Positions 24,969-34,156 of a stretch of 50,979 bases of DNA are shown piece after piece. Source of the DNA: Paenibacillus barengoltzii NBRC 101215. Its GTDB lineage: Bacteria; Bacillota; Bacilli; Paenibacillales; Paenibacillaceae. The DNA lies in contig NZ_BILV01000048.1 in the NCBI RefSeq assembly GCF_004000745.1, forward strand, positions 1 to 50,979, read 5' to 3'. The notes beneath the pieces are model-generated. The model made no database searches, was not told the origin of the DNA, and saw only the letters and a program-made list of their open reading frames with translations. The translations under genes and the position numbers were made by a program. Every line of letters begins with the position of its first letter. Position 1 is the stretch's first letter.

Positions 24969-25771
24969 AAACCAAAAGCCATCCGCTGCTCGGCGTTCAT
25001 TCGCTGATTATGATGATTTTCATCTATGTGCCGATTCTGTTTATCGTAGCTTACTCATTTAACAGCTCCAGGTTGGCTGCAGATTGGAGCGGTTTTACGT
25101 TTGACTGGTACATTTCGCTGTTTGATAATCGCCATGTTATGGAGGCGCTGGCCAACAGCTTAACTGTAGCGATCGTTTCAACGGTGATCTCGACGGTGCT
25201 TGGCACGCTGGCGGCGCTCGCGATGCGGAAGATCGGACGTCGCTTGAAGTCGGGGATGGGCGGCTTGCTGTATTTGCCGATTATCATTCCGGATATTATC
25301 ATGGGCTTGTCGTTGCTGGTGCTGTTTAATCAGCTCCATATGCCGCTGGGCAAAATCACGATCATCATCGCTCATATCACGTTCAGCTTGTCCTATGTCT
25401 ACGTTGTTGTCACCACCCGGCTTTCCGGTATGGGAGGTCAACTGGAGGAAGCGGCGCAGGATTTGGGGGCGAGCTCGTGGCAAACCTTCCGATATGTGAC
25501 GTTGCCGCAAATTGCTCCGGGTATTATCTCCGGGGCCTTGATCGCGTTTACGCTGTCTTTGGATGATTTCATGGTCAGCTTCTTTGTCAGCGGGCCAAAT
25601 TCGACCACATTGCCGATATATATTTATGGGCAGGTCAAACGGGGTATTTCCCCGGAAATTAACGCATTGTGTACGATTTTGATTTTGGTGACGGTCATTT
25701 TGATCTTCCTGGCGCAATTTGTACTCAATCGCGGCAAGGGCCAGAAGAAACAATCATTGCTGCCATTTTAG
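24965..25771 (+). CDS. potC: Spermidine/putrescine ABC permease PotC
   Basis: This is a 268-residue, six-span permease with EAA loop EAAQDLGASSWQTFRYVTLP and the family segment SLDDFMVSFFVSGPNSTTLP. GGGAGGTG lies inside the end of potB. It is the second half of the polyamine channel; potD follows after 47 nt. Confidence 0.95.
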   Translation: MKTKSHPLLGVHSLIMMIFIYVPILFIVAYSFNSSRLAADWSGFTFDWYISLFDNRHVMEALANSLTVAIVSTVISTVLGTLAALAMRKIGRRLKSGMGGLLYLPIIIPDIIMGLSLLVLFNQLHMPLGKITIIIAHITFSLSYVYVVVTTRLSGMGGQLEEAAQDLGASSWQTFRYVTLPQIAPGIISGALIAFTLSLDDFMVSFFVSGPNSTTLPIYIYGQVKRGISPEINALCTILILVTVILIFLAQFVLNRGKGQKKQSLLPF

Positions 25772-25818
25772 GCGATTTTTGATATTCTTTAAGACGATAA
25801 TCGAAGGGAGATTGGGAA

Positions 25819-26865
25819 TTGAACAAAAAGAGATGGGCCGGTCTCGTACTGGCAGGGATGTTGGTTGCCGGACTGTTGTCGGGTTGCGGATCATCGAAGG
25901 AGACGCTTAACATTTACAGCTGGGCCGATAACTTTGACGAAGAAGTGCTGGAGCAGTTCGAGAAAGAGTTCGACGTAAAGATCAATTATGACGTATTTGC
26001 CAACAATGAGGATTTGCTGGCTAAAATTAAGGCGGGCGGCGGCGGTTACGACTTGATTCAACCGTCCGATTATATGGTGGCCACGATGATCAAGCAGGAT
26101 CTGTTGGCACCGCTGGACATGAACAACATTCCGAACTTCGCCAACCTGTCTGACGCTTATAAGAACCCTGCCTACGATCCGGGAAATAAATACTCGATCG
26201 TATACACCTCAGGGGTGACGGGGATTGCATACAACAAGAAATACGTGAAAGATGAGATCAACAGCTGGGAAGATCTGTGGAATCCGGAATACAAGGGCAA
26301 AGTCATTTTGCTGGACGATAACCGCGAAGTGATTGGCATGGCCTTGAAAAAGAACGGATACTCCAATAGCTCCACCGACGAAGGGGAAATCACAACGGCT
26401 GTGGAGGACTTAAAGAAGCTGCTGCCAAGTGTACTGGCCTTCGATACCGACAACATCAAGCAAAAAATGATTCAAGAAGAAGGCTGGATCGCCACTGTAT
26501 GGTCGGGTGACGCTTCCTACATTGCTCAAGACAATCCCGATGTCGCTTATGTGGTACCTAAGGAAGGCGGCACGATCTGGTCGGATAACTACGCGATTCC
26601 GAAGGATTCGAAGCATAAAGAGCTGGCTGAGAAGTTTATCAACTTCATGCTTGATCCGGAAGTAAGCGCGAAGAACTACGAAGCAATCGGATACAGCGAT
26701 CCGAATGTGAAAGCTGCGGAGTTCCACAGCGAAGAATACCGGAACGACAAGATGATTAATCTGTCCGAGGATGAGCTGTCTCGTACTGAATGGCTGGGTG
26801 ACGTAGGCGATAAGCTGCAGCTGTACGACCGGTACTGGACCGAATTGAAGAGCGGCCGCGAGTAA
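25819..26865 (+). CDS. potD: Polyamine-binding lipoprotein PotD
   Basis: This is a 348-residue lipoprotein with a basic start (MNKKRW) and lipobox LSGC near residues 19-22. The mature part begins with the PotD/PotF pattern LNIYSWADNFDEEVLEQFEKE and contains YDLIQPSDYMV and VWSGDASYIAQDNP, the segments that line the polyamine pocket in this family. The TTG start has AAGGGAG 8 nt upstream. A strong terminator ends the operon. Whether putrescine or spermidine is preferred cannot be read with confidence. Confidence 0.95.
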   Translation: MNKKRWAGLVLAGMLVAGLLSGCGSSKETLNIYSWADNFDEEVLEQFEKEFDVKINYDVFANNEDLLAKIKAGGGGYDLIQPSDYMVATMIKQDLLAPLDMNNIPNFANLSDAYKNPAYDPGNKYSIVYTSGVTGIAYNKKYVKDEINSWEDLWNPEYKGKVILLDDNREVIGMALKKNGYSNSSTDEGEITTAVEDLKKLLPSVLAFDTDNIKQKMIQEEGWIATVWSGDASYIAQDNPDVAYVVPKEGGTIWSDNYAIPKDSKHKELAEKFINFMLDPEVSAKNYEAIGYSDPNVKAAEFHSEEYRNDKMINLSEDELSRTEWLGDVGDKLQLYDRYWTELKSGRE

Positions 26866-26887
26866 GATCGGCTTACCTATTGCAACA

Positions 26888-26929
26888 GCGCCAGGCGCTT
26901 TCCGTGAGGGAAGGCGTGCTGGCGTTTTT
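26888..26929 (+). terminator. Terminator of potABCD
   Basis: A long stem (CGCCAGgCGC...TTTCC with GGAAgGCGtgCTGGCG) around loop GTGAG is followed by TTTTT. Confidence 0.88.
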
Positions 26930-26996
26930 GCGTACATGAATTTTTGCCACCCGGGTCATAATTTAGGTATTAACCGATAGAGGGTGGCGATAACAA

Positions 26997-27776
26997 GTGA
27001 AGCGTAATACGGTAAAAATGATCACTTCGCTGATGACCGCAGGCTTGATGATCTCCGGCTTGACCGTTGTTCCGGCAGAAGCCGCGCCGCAGGCTCCGGT
27101 CCAGATCAGCGGGGAGAAGCCAGAGACAGGCTCGGCAATGGTGCAGGAGCGGCAAGGCGTTAAAATCACGAATCATACGATCGTGAAGAAAATTCCCGAA
27201 GCGTCGATTAAAGTCGACTATCCGCAGGTGAGCGGATTAAAGCACAAGTCGGTACAGAAGAAGATCAATAAGCTGTTTAAGGTAAAAGCCGAGAAATTTG
27301 TGGCCAATGCGTTGAAGGAAGCGAAGGCGGGACAACCGTCGACACAAAGTGGGAACCCCTATGAGTATGTCGGTACTTACAAAGTGACGTACAACCGTGA
27401 CGGGGTGCTCAGTCTTTATCAGGATTGGTACTCTTACACTGGCGGTGCGCACGGGATTACCGTACGTGACGGCTTGACCTTCCGGCTGGATAACGGAAAG
27501 CTGCTGACGCTGGACGAGCTGCTCCGGGCAAACCCGAATTATCGCAGCATCGTGGATCCGGAAATTGCCAAGAAGCTGCAGGAGACGGAAGGCTACTTCG
27601 GAAACTTCAAAACGATCGGCTCGAATCCGTCGTATTATGTGAAGGACGAGGGCGTGACGATCTTTTTCCAACTGTACGAATACTTGCCTTACGTGTTTGG
27701 TTTCCCGGAATTCTACTTCCCGTTTAGCCAACTGCTGCCGCCGGGAACGAATCCGTTTGATTTCAACACACGCTGA
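26997..27776 (+). CDS. Secreted DUF4163/DUF3298 protein (RsiV/PdaC-like)
   Basis: This is a 259-residue protein with an N-terminal signal peptide (about residues 1-30, ending VVPAEAAPQ). A DUF4163 region (about 55-140, VKITNHTIVKKIPEASIKVDYPQVSG) and a DUF3298 region (about 145-255, YTGGAHGITVRDGLTF, GVTIFFQLYEYLPYVFG) follow. The same pair occurs in the outside part of RsiV, which binds lysozyme, and in PdaC, but here no sigma-factor or deacetylase partner is attached. The GTG start follows GAGGGTGG. A wall-related role is only suggested by the family. Confidence 0.85.
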   Translation: MKRNTVKMITSLMTAGLMISGLTVVPAEAAPQAPVQISGEKPETGSAMVQERQGVKITNHTIVKKIPEASIKVDYPQVSGLKHKSVQKKINKLFKVKAEKFVANALKEAKAGQPSTQSGNPYEYVGTYKVTYNRDGVLSLYQDWYSYTGGAHGITVRDGLTFRLDNGKLLTLDELLRANPNYRSIVDPEIAKKLQETEGYFGNFKTIGSNPSYYVKDEGVTIFFQLYEYLPYVFGFPEFYFPFSQLLPPGTNPFDFNTR

Positions 27777-27799
27777 GGTTTTGTCGAATCTAGGGTCAT

Positions 27800-27836
27800 G
27801 CCCTCTTGGCTGCATTCGCGGCTGAGGGGGTTTTTT
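27800..27836 (+). terminator. Terminator of the DUF4163 gene
   Basis: CCCTC...GAGGG with an inner GC-rich pairing around ATTC is followed by TTTTTT. Confidence 0.8.
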
Positions 27837-27874
27837 GCTGAATGCGATCTGCGGGCCAGGGCCGATATTCTCTC

Positions 27875-27902
27875 TTGCGTTTTCCGATAAAACGTTTACA
27901 AT
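27875..27902 (+). promoter_or_regulatory. Promoter of uxaC-lacI, with overlapping cre-like site
   Basis: TTGCGT (27875-27880) and TACAAT (27897-27902) are separated by 16 bp. ATAAAACGTTTACA at 27887-27900 matches the cre consensus at 12 of 14 positions and overlaps the -10, so CcpA repression is plausible. Confidence 0.6.
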
Positions 27903-27919
27903 AAAAGCATTGCAACTTA

Positions 27920-27933
27920 TGTTAACGTTAACA
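27920..27933 (+). promoter_or_regulatory. LacI-type operator of uxaC
   Basis: TGTTAACGTTAACA is a perfect 14-bp palindrome with a central CG, typical of LacI-family regulators. It lies just downstream of the expected start point, a repressing position. The LacI-type gene after uxaC is the obvious candidate regulator. Confidence 0.75.
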
Positions 27934-27972
27934 ACGAGTAAACTACGGAGCTGAAGGAAGGGAGAATGAGAA

Positions 27973-29385
27973 GTGGCGAAGACATTTTTAGGGGAAAACT
28001 TTCTGCTTGGCAGCGAGACAGCGGCGAAATTGTATCATCAGTATGCGAAGGATCTGCCTATTATCGATTATCACTGCCATTTAAGCCCGCAGGAAATCTA
28101 TGAAAACAAGACGTTTCGCAACTTAACCGAGGCTTGGCTGGGCGGCGACCATTACAAATGGCGGGTGATGCGGGCTTGCGGCATCGACGAGGAACGGATC
28201 ACCGGCGGGGCGGATGATTACGATAAGTTTCTCGCTTGGGCGAAGGTGGTGCCGCAGCTGCTGGGGAATCCGCTGTACCATTGGACGCACTTGGAGTTGC
28301 AGCGTTTTTTTGGGATTGATGAGTTGCTGAATGAGGAGACTGCACCGGTCATCTGGGAACAAGCGAATGCCCAGCTGCAAAGTGAAGGATTTGGCGCGCG
28401 AGATTTGATTACGAAGTCGAAGGTGACGGTGGTCTGCACTACGGATGATCCGGCGGATTCGCTGGAGTACCATTTGAAGATCAAGGAGCTGGAAGGCTTC
28501 GATACGTTGGTGCTGCCGAGCTTCCGTCCAGACAAGTTCCTGGAGATTAATCGCGATACCTTTAAACCTTGGCTGGCGAAGCTGGAGGCGGCGGCGGGTA
28601 AGTCGATTCAGGGATATGGAACGCTGTTGGATGTGTTACGGGAACGGATCGACTTCTTCCATGAGGTCGGCGGGCGCGTATCAGACCACGCGCTGGATAC
28701 GCTGGAATACGAGGAAGCGACGCTGGAGGAAGTGGAAGCGATCTTTGCTAAGGCGCTGAGTCAGGGTTCGGTGACGCCGGAGGAGGAACGGAAATACAAA
28801 TCGTATACGATGGTGTTCCTCGGCAAGGAGTACGCCGCTCGGGGCTGGGCGATGCAGCTGCATATCCATGCGTTGCGGAACACGAACACGGCGATGCTCC
28901 GGCGGCTGGGTCCGGATACGGGCTATGATGCGATTAACGACGGTCCTTTGGCTGAAGCGCTGGCCCGATTGCTGGACGCCATCGAGCAGGAGGGCGGGCT
29001 GCCGAAGACGATCCTGTATTCGCTGAACCCCAATGATTACTGGGCGTTAGCCAGCATTATGGGCAGCTTCCAAGGCGGGGGCGTTCCTGGTAAAATCCAA
29101 TTTGGCACCGCTTGGTGGTTCAACGACAACAAGGACGGTATGATTCAGCAGATGCACACGCTGGCCAACTTTGGCGTGTTGTCGCAGTTCATCGGGATGC
29201 TGACGGACTCCCGCAGCTTCCTGTCCTATACGCGGCATGAATACTTCCGCCGCCTCTTATGCGACGTGCTTGGCGATTGGGTGGAGCGCGGCGAGGCGCC
29301 GGAGGACTATGCTCTGCTGGGCCGGATCGTCACGGATATTTGCTACGGCAATGCTAAGCGGTATTTTGCTTTTCCCGAAGCATAG
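27973..29385 (+). CDS. uxaC: Glucuronate (uronate) isomerase
   Basis: This is a 470-residue enzyme that interconverts D-glucuronate and D-fructuronate (also galacturonate and tagaturonate), the first step of uronic-acid catabolism. The N-terminal metal-site pattern IDYHCHLSP places H34 and H36; the C-terminal segment GTAWWFNDNKDGM and the SRSFLSYTRHEYFRR stretch are characteristic of UxaC. The GTG start follows GGAGA-type spacing from AAGGGAG. A LacI-type regulator follows after 19 nt, probably in the same transcript. No other uronate genes lie in the window. Confidence 0.96.
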   Translation: MAKTFLGENFLLGSETAAKLYHQYAKDLPIIDYHCHLSPQEIYENKTFRNLTEAWLGGDHYKWRVMRACGIDEERITGGADDYDKFLAWAKVVPQLLGNPLYHWTHLELQRFFGIDELLNEETAPVIWEQANAQLQSEGFGARDLITKSKVTVVCTTDDPADSLEYHLKIKELEGFDTLVLPSFRPDKFLEINRDTFKPWLAKLEAAAGKSIQGYGTLLDVLRERIDFFHEVGGRVSDHALDTLEYEEATLEEVEAIFAKALSQGSVTPEEERKYKSYTMVFLGKEYAARGWAMQLHIHALRNTNTAMLRRLGPDTGYDAINDGPLAEALARLLDAIEQEGGLPKTILYSLNPNDYWALASIMGSFQGGGVPGKIQFGTAWWFNDNKDGMIQQMHTLANFGVLSQFIGMLTDSRSFLSYTRHEYFRRLLCDVLGDWVERGEAPEDYALLGRIVTDICYGNAKRYFAFPEA

Positions 29386-29395
29386 AAAGGATTGA

Positions 29396-30415
<1,020 letters not shown>

Positions 30416-30555
30416 GTGCGAGCGTTTCCGGCTGTATGTTTTATCGGCGCAGTAGCAGCCAGGAGGCCCACGCAAGCGTCTCCGGCGGCACGGCATCGGC
30501 TGTGCGACGGCCGTATGAGGCAGAAAACTGCACTTTTGCAGGAATTGCGAAAAAC

Positions 30556-30594
30556 AAACCCGCCAGAGAGGATAACCTTTCTTGGCGGGTTTTT
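30556..30594. terminator. Bidirectional terminator between lacI and adenine deaminase
   Basis: AAACCCGCCA pairs with TGGCGGGTTT around a loop containing AGAGG/CCTTTCT pairing. T-runs follow on both strands, suiting the convergent genes on either side. The 30416-30555 stretch otherwise shows nothing I can identify. Confidence 0.85.
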
Positions 30595-30648
30595 CAAGTG
30601 AGAGAGCTTGTTGCTGTTGTTATTGCCGTCGCTGTTGCTGGTTGCGGC

Positions 30649-32439
30649 TTAACCGACTTCGACCGGCACGAGCTTGAACTCGTTCACGTCCGCTAGGCCG
30701 CGGTTGGTGATCCGCAGCTCCGGAATAACCGGCAGGGCGATCAGTGAAAACGTCATGAACGGCGCGTTCAGTTGACAGCCGAGCTGTTTCCAGGCGGCCT
30801 CCAGCTCATTCACCTGGGTGACCACCGTCTCCAGCGGTTGATCGGACATCAGGCCAGCGATGGCCATCGGCACGGCAGCGAGCACTTGGCCGTTCAGGAC
30901 GGCGATCATGCCGCCGCCCAGCTTCGCCAGCTCGTTGGCAGCAAACACCATGTCCTCGGGATTTGTCCCCATGACGATGAGGTTATGGCTGTCATGGGCA
31001 ACGGTGGAGGCCACGGCTCCTTGCTTGAGCCCAAAACCGCGCGCGAAGGCGAGGGACAGCTCGCCGGAACCGCGGTGGCGGTCGATGCAGGCCAGCGTGG
31101 CGATGTCCTGCTCGGCGCCCGGACGCACGACGCCATCTCCGTCAACCGGAACGGTTGCCGTCCCCTTCGCCGTGCGGGCGCTGTTCTCGATCACGTCGAC
31201 AACGTGGATCGTCGTTTCCGCTTGGCCGCTGGCGCTGCGGTAGAGGAAATCGTCGGCGGTCAGCGGACGCGCCAATTTCACCGAAGCGCGCGCCTGCGCC
31301 GGGTACGGGTACGCCGGGAACGGGACGCAGAGCTGTCCGGCGTCATAGGCGACTTTGCCGTCGGTGATGACCGTCGACGGCTCCATCCGCCGCAGGTCGT
31401 CGATCAGCAGCAGGTCCGCGCATTTGCCTGGCGCAATGCCCCCCACATCGCCGTCGACCTTAAAGTACCGCGCCGTATTGATCGTCCCCATCTGGATCGC
31501 CGTCACCGGGTCGACGCCCTCTTCAATCGCCCGGCGCACGACATGGTTCATGTGACCTTTTTCAATCAAGGTTTGCGGATACACATCGTCGGTGACCAGC
31601 ATAATGTTCGAGGTATTCACCTTATCCTCAGTGACGACCTTAATCACTTCCTTGACGTCATGCCACGCCGATCCCTCCCGGATCATCAGGTGCATGCCGA
31701 GGCGCAGCTTGGCGAGCCCTTGCTCCCGGGTCACGGTCTCGTGGCAGGAAGTCACGCCTGAGGCGATGTAAGCCTGGAGCATCCGCTCGTCGTCGCTTGG
31801 AAAATGACCGGTGACGGTTTTGCCCGCTTCCATTGTGGCTTGGATTTCGCCGAGCATTTTCGGGTCTCCGAATACGACGCCAGGGAAGTTCATGACTTCG
31901 CCCAGCCCCTCAACACCGTCCCAAGTCATCCCTTCGGCAATATCGCGGGTGTCCAGCGACGCCCCGGCATCCTCTAAGTGATCGGTGGCAGGTACGCAGG
32001 AAGGAAAGGTCGTATATACCTTCAGCGGCAAGGCCTGGCCCTCCTCGTGCATCCAGCGCACGCCCTCCGCCCCGAACACATTGGCAATTTCATGCGGGTC
32101 CATAAAAATACCGGTCGTTCCTTTCGGAAGCGCAGCTTTGGCGAACTCCGCCACCGACAGCATGGTGCTCTCCACGTGCATATGCCCGTCCAGGAGCCCG
32201 GGAACGAGGTGACGACCTGCCGCATCGATCACGACGGTGTTCTCGCCAATGGTGTGCGCTGCGTCCCCTACGAAGGCGATCCGCCCTTCAGCCACCGCAA
32301 CGTCCGTATTCGGCAACAGCTCTCCGGTATACACATTGACTAAGGTGCCGCCCTTAACCACCAAATCGGCTTTGGCTTTGCCCATGGCGACATCCGCCAA
32401 CGTACGGCTTACTTCATACAATTTTTTTCTGGATTTCAT
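30649..32439 (-). CDS. ade: Adenine deaminase
   Basis: This is a 596-residue amidohydrolase converting adenine to hypoxanthine and ammonia for purine salvage. It has the metal motif GHMHVEST (H86, H88), FMDPHEIANVFG, GHFPSDDERMLQAYIASGVTSCHE and the C-terminal AHDSHNLIVMGTNPEDM block, matching B. subtilis AdeC. I chose the ATG at 32439, 11 nt after AAAGGAG, over the ATG at 32463, which lies before that site. It is monocistronic and convergent with the uxaC-lacI unit. The upstream interval is filled by repeats. Confidence 0.96.
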   Translation of the reverse strand: MKSRKKLYEVSRTLADVAMGKAKADLVVKGGTLVNVYTGELLPNTDVAVAEGRIAFVGDAAHTIGENTVVIDAAGRHLVPGLLDGHMHVESTMLSVAEFAKAALPKGTTGIFMDPHEIANVFGAEGVRWMHEEGQALPLKVYTTFPSCVPATDHLEDAGASLDTRDIAEGMTWDGVEGLGEVMNFPGVVFGDPKMLGEIQATMEAGKTVTGHFPSDDERMLQAYIASGVTSCHETVTREQGLAKLRLGMHLMIREGSAWHDVKEVIKVVTEDKVNTSNIMLVTDDVYPQTLIEKGHMNHVVRRAIEEGVDPVTAIQMGTINTARYFKVDGDVGGIAPGKCADLLLIDDLRRMEPSTVITDGKVAYDAGQLCVPFPAYPYPAQARASVKLARPLTADDFLYRSASGQAETTIHVVDVIENSARTAKGTATVPVDGDGVVRPGAEQDIATLACIDRHRGSGELSLAFARGFGLKQGAVASTVAHDSHNLIVMGTNPEDMVFAANELAKLGGGMIAVLNGQVLAAVPMAIAGLMSDQPLETVVTQVNELEAAWKQLGCQLNAPFMTFSLIALPVIPELRITNRGLADVNEFKLVPVEVG

Positions 32440-32484
32440 TTCCCGGTTCGCTCCTTTAAACAATGTCGTTCAAAAAGTCAGACT

Positions 32485-32672
32485 TCTAACGCTTGCCACC
32501 GACCTTATTCCTGCCAAAATCACGATGTTTCAACTGTAACGCTTACCAGACTGCTTATTTCCCCCGTATCTGCCTATAAATAGGCATTTCCGTCGAAATA
32601 GTGTTTCTCAGCGTCGTTAGAGCCGCGAGCACGCTAATTTCGCCCCAATAGTGCTTCTCATCAGCGTTAGAG
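32485..32672. repeat. Second copy of the inverted ~50-bp repeat element
   Basis: Forward units begin at about 32485 (TCTAACGCTTGCCA, then CTTATT) and 32535 (TGTAACGCTTACCAGA, then CTTATTT), 50 bp apart. Reverse units end at about 32621 and 32672 (TCTAACG on the minus strand, then CTATT), 51 bp apart. Same core spacing and the same two-forward, two-reverse layout as at 18522-18709. Confidence 0.65.
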
Positions 32673-32945
32673 CAGAATGGCTACTAGATGCACGTCATCG
32701 ACAGCAGGGTTACAGCAAAAGTGCAATTAGATACGGGTCATCATCAGCAGGGTTGTCAGCAGAAGTGCATCTAGATACCGGCTATCGGCAGATGTGCTGT
32801 CGTAGAAGGCTGCCAGCAGAAGTGCTACGAGATACACGCCATCAGCAGCAGAGTAGCCAGCAGATAGGCTACCCGCAGACGGGCTATCAGCTGAAAGACA
32901 GTCAGCAGAACGAAGGCTTATCTAGAGGCTATGTGCCTGTAGTAA
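32672..32945 (+). repeat. Degenerate 44-bp tandem repeats (six units)
   Basis: Units beginning GCAGAAGTGC or close variants start at 32672, 32715, 32759, 32816, 32860 and 32905, mostly 43-45 bp apart with one 57-bp unit. Recurrent parts are TAGATAC, a GTCATC/GCTATC block and CAGCAG. The period is not a multiple of three and units shift frame, so a 104-residue open frame across it is unlikely to be a gene. With the element before it, this accounts for nearly all of the 32440-33003 gap. Confidence 0.75.
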
Positions 32946-33003
32946 CTTGCGATCCGACTTTTTGAACCTTCGCGTTAAGTTATTTAAAGATTAATATAAC
33001 AAG

Positions 33004-33053
33004 AAAGGCCGCTCCTCGAACAGTATTTTCTGTTCGGAGAGCAGCCTTTTTTT
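33004..33053. terminator. Terminator after clpP
   Basis: Long stem: AAGGC-GCTC-CGAACAG pairs with CTGTTCG-GAGC-GCCTT around TATTTT. The T-run is longer on the plus strand (TTTTTTT) than on the clpP strand (TTTCTT), so it acts at least for clpP and would also stop any plus-strand transcript from the repeats. Confidence 0.8.
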
Positions 33054-33061
33054 ATATCGCC

Positions 33062-33658
33062 TTAAGCTTTGGCTGGATTCACTTTCTCGATCACTTGGTC
33101 GATCAAGCCATATTCCTTCGCTTCTGCCGCGCTCATGAAGTAGTCGCGGTCGGTGTCCTTCTCAATCCGTTCCAGCGGTTGACCCGTGCGTTCCGAGAGG
33201 ATCCGGTTCAGTTTATCGCGCATCTTGAGGATGCGGCGAGCGCGGATCTCGATGTCTGTCGCTTGACCTTCCGCTCCGCCGAGCGGCTGGTGAATCATAA
33301 TTTCGCTGTTAGGGAGCGCATAACGTTTGCCAGGCGCACCTGCGTTCAACAGGAAGGCGCCCATCGAAGCGGCCAACCCAACGCAGATGGTGGAGACGTC
33401 CGCTTTGATAAATTGCATGGTATCAAAAATCGCCATACCGGCCGTAATGGAACCGCCAGGGCTGTTAATGTAGAGGTGAATGTCCTTGGTTGGATCTTCC
33501 GCGTCCAGGAACAACATCTGAGCAATGATGGAGTTGGCCACAACGTCGTTAACTTGCGAGCCCAGGAAAATGATCCGGTCTTTGAGCAGACGGGAATAAA
33601 TGTCATAAGCGCGTTCGCCGCGGTTGCTTTGTTCTACGACCATAGGAATATAACTCAC
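33062..33658 (-). CDS. clpP: ATP-dependent Clp protease proteolytic subunit
   Basis: This is a 198-residue serine protease subunit that forms a double-heptamer chamber and degrades proteins fed by ClpX, ClpC or ClpE. The catalytic triad is S98 (AASMGAF), H123 (MIHQPLGG) and D172 (DTDRDYF). The GTG start at 33658 gives [10 protein letters not shown], aligned with other ClpP starts, and follows AAGGAGG by 8 nt; a longer frame to 33730 overlaps the promoter leader. A CtsR box overlaps its -35, so it should be induced by heat and protein damage. Confidence 0.97.
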   Translation of the reverse strand: MSYIPMVVEQSNRGERAYDIYSRLLKDRIIFLGSQVNDVVANSIIAQMLFLDAEDPTKDIHLYINSPGGSITAGMAIFDTMQFIKADVSTICVGLAASMGAFLLNAGAPGKRYALPNSEIMIHQPLGGAEGQATDIEIRARRILKMRDKLNRILSERTGQPLERIEKDTDRDYFMSAAEAKEYGLIDQVIEKVNPAKA

Positions 33659-33770
33659 CGATAAAACCTCCTTAAAATTCGGGTGTTCAAGTGAACCGCC
33701 CCGTCGAATGGAATGGTTTGGGTTCATCATCTCTATCTAAGAATTGACGGAAATGATGAGGATTAATCTC

Positions 33771-33799
33771 ATCATAAACAATTTATTTGAGAAAGTCAA
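33771..33799 (-). promoter_or_regulatory. Sigma-A promoter of clpP
   Basis: On the minus strand, TTGACT (33794-33799) and TATGAT (33771-33776) are 17 bp apart. The leader to the GTG start is about 105 nt. Confidence 0.8.
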
Positions 33800-33810
33800 A
33801 GAAAGTCAAA
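33794..33810. promoter_or_regulatory. CtsR operator
   Basis: AGTCAAA-GAA-AGTCAAA exactly fits the CtsR heptad repeat (A/G)GTCAAA-NAN-(A/G)GTCAAA. It overlaps the clpP -35, so bound CtsR would block the promoter until stress. Confidence 0.9.
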
Positions 33811-33821
33811 CTCAAGATAAT

Positions 33822-33855
33822 AAAAAAGTCCAGAACACTTCTGTGACAGGACTTT
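33822..33855 (-). terminator. Terminator of the tRNA-Arg gene
   Basis: On the minus strand, AAAGTCC pairs with GGACTTT and a T-run follows. It sits between the tRNA and the clpP promoter and separates the two units. Confidence 0.75.
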
Positions 33856-33869
33856 GCATGTGTATGATA

Positions 33870-33944
33870 TGGCGCGCCCGCGAGGAATCGAACCTCGATC
33901 TCAGGCTCCGGAGGCCTACGTCATATCCATTGGACCACGGGCGC
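33870..33944 (-). tRNA. tRNA-Arg (anticodon CCG)
   Basis: The 75-nt cloverleaf includes an encoded CCA. The acceptor stem GCGCCCG/CGGGCGC, anticodon stem TAGGC/GCCTG with loop CTCCGGA (anticodon CCG, reading CGG) and T-arm GAGG-TTCGATT-CCTC are all present. The discriminator base is G. Confidence 0.95.
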
Positions 33945-33964
33945 AAATTTAGCGAACAAAATAG

Positions 33965-33993
33965 ATTATATGGCATTTCCACACAAAATGCAA
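33965..33993 (-). promoter_or_regulatory. Promoter of tRNA-Arg
   Basis: On the minus strand, TTGCAT (33988-33993) and a consensus TATAAT (33965-33970) are 17 bp apart, about 20 bp upstream of the tRNA 5' end. Confidence 0.8.
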
Positions 33994-34084
33994 GGTGTAG
34001 ATCCAAAGGTTTTGCAGAAAATAAATGGGAACCCCCAAAGAGGTGCGACGGATCGTTTTTTGTAAGGGATCAAAAAATAGGGGA

Positions 34085-34113
34085 TTGTCATGAAAGCGTT
34101 TCTATGGTAATTT
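34085..34113 (+). promoter_or_regulatory. Promoter of the GH30-cluster lacI gene, with cre site inside
   Basis: TTGTCA (34085-34090) and TAATTT (34108-34113) are 17 bp apart. TGAAAGCGTTTCTA at 34091-34104, in the spacer, matches the cre consensus at 13 of 14 positions. Confidence 0.7.
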
Positions 34114-34119
34114 GAGGAA

Positions 34120-34137
34120 TATAAAAACGTTTTTATA
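34120..34137 (+). promoter_or_regulatory. LacI-type operator O1 (autoregulation)
   Basis: TATAAAAACGTTTTTATA is a perfect 18-bp palindrome at the expected start point of the lacI-type gene. Its 16-bp core recurs exactly upstream of the transporter genes at 35238-35253. Confidence 0.85.
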
Positions 34138-34156
34138 GACAAGGGTGTAATCAGGG

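Noticed and set aside
32651..32965. 104-residue open frame on the plus strand
   Set aside because: It runs through 44-bp degenerate repeats that shift frame between units, has no convincing ribosome site and looks like no protein family.
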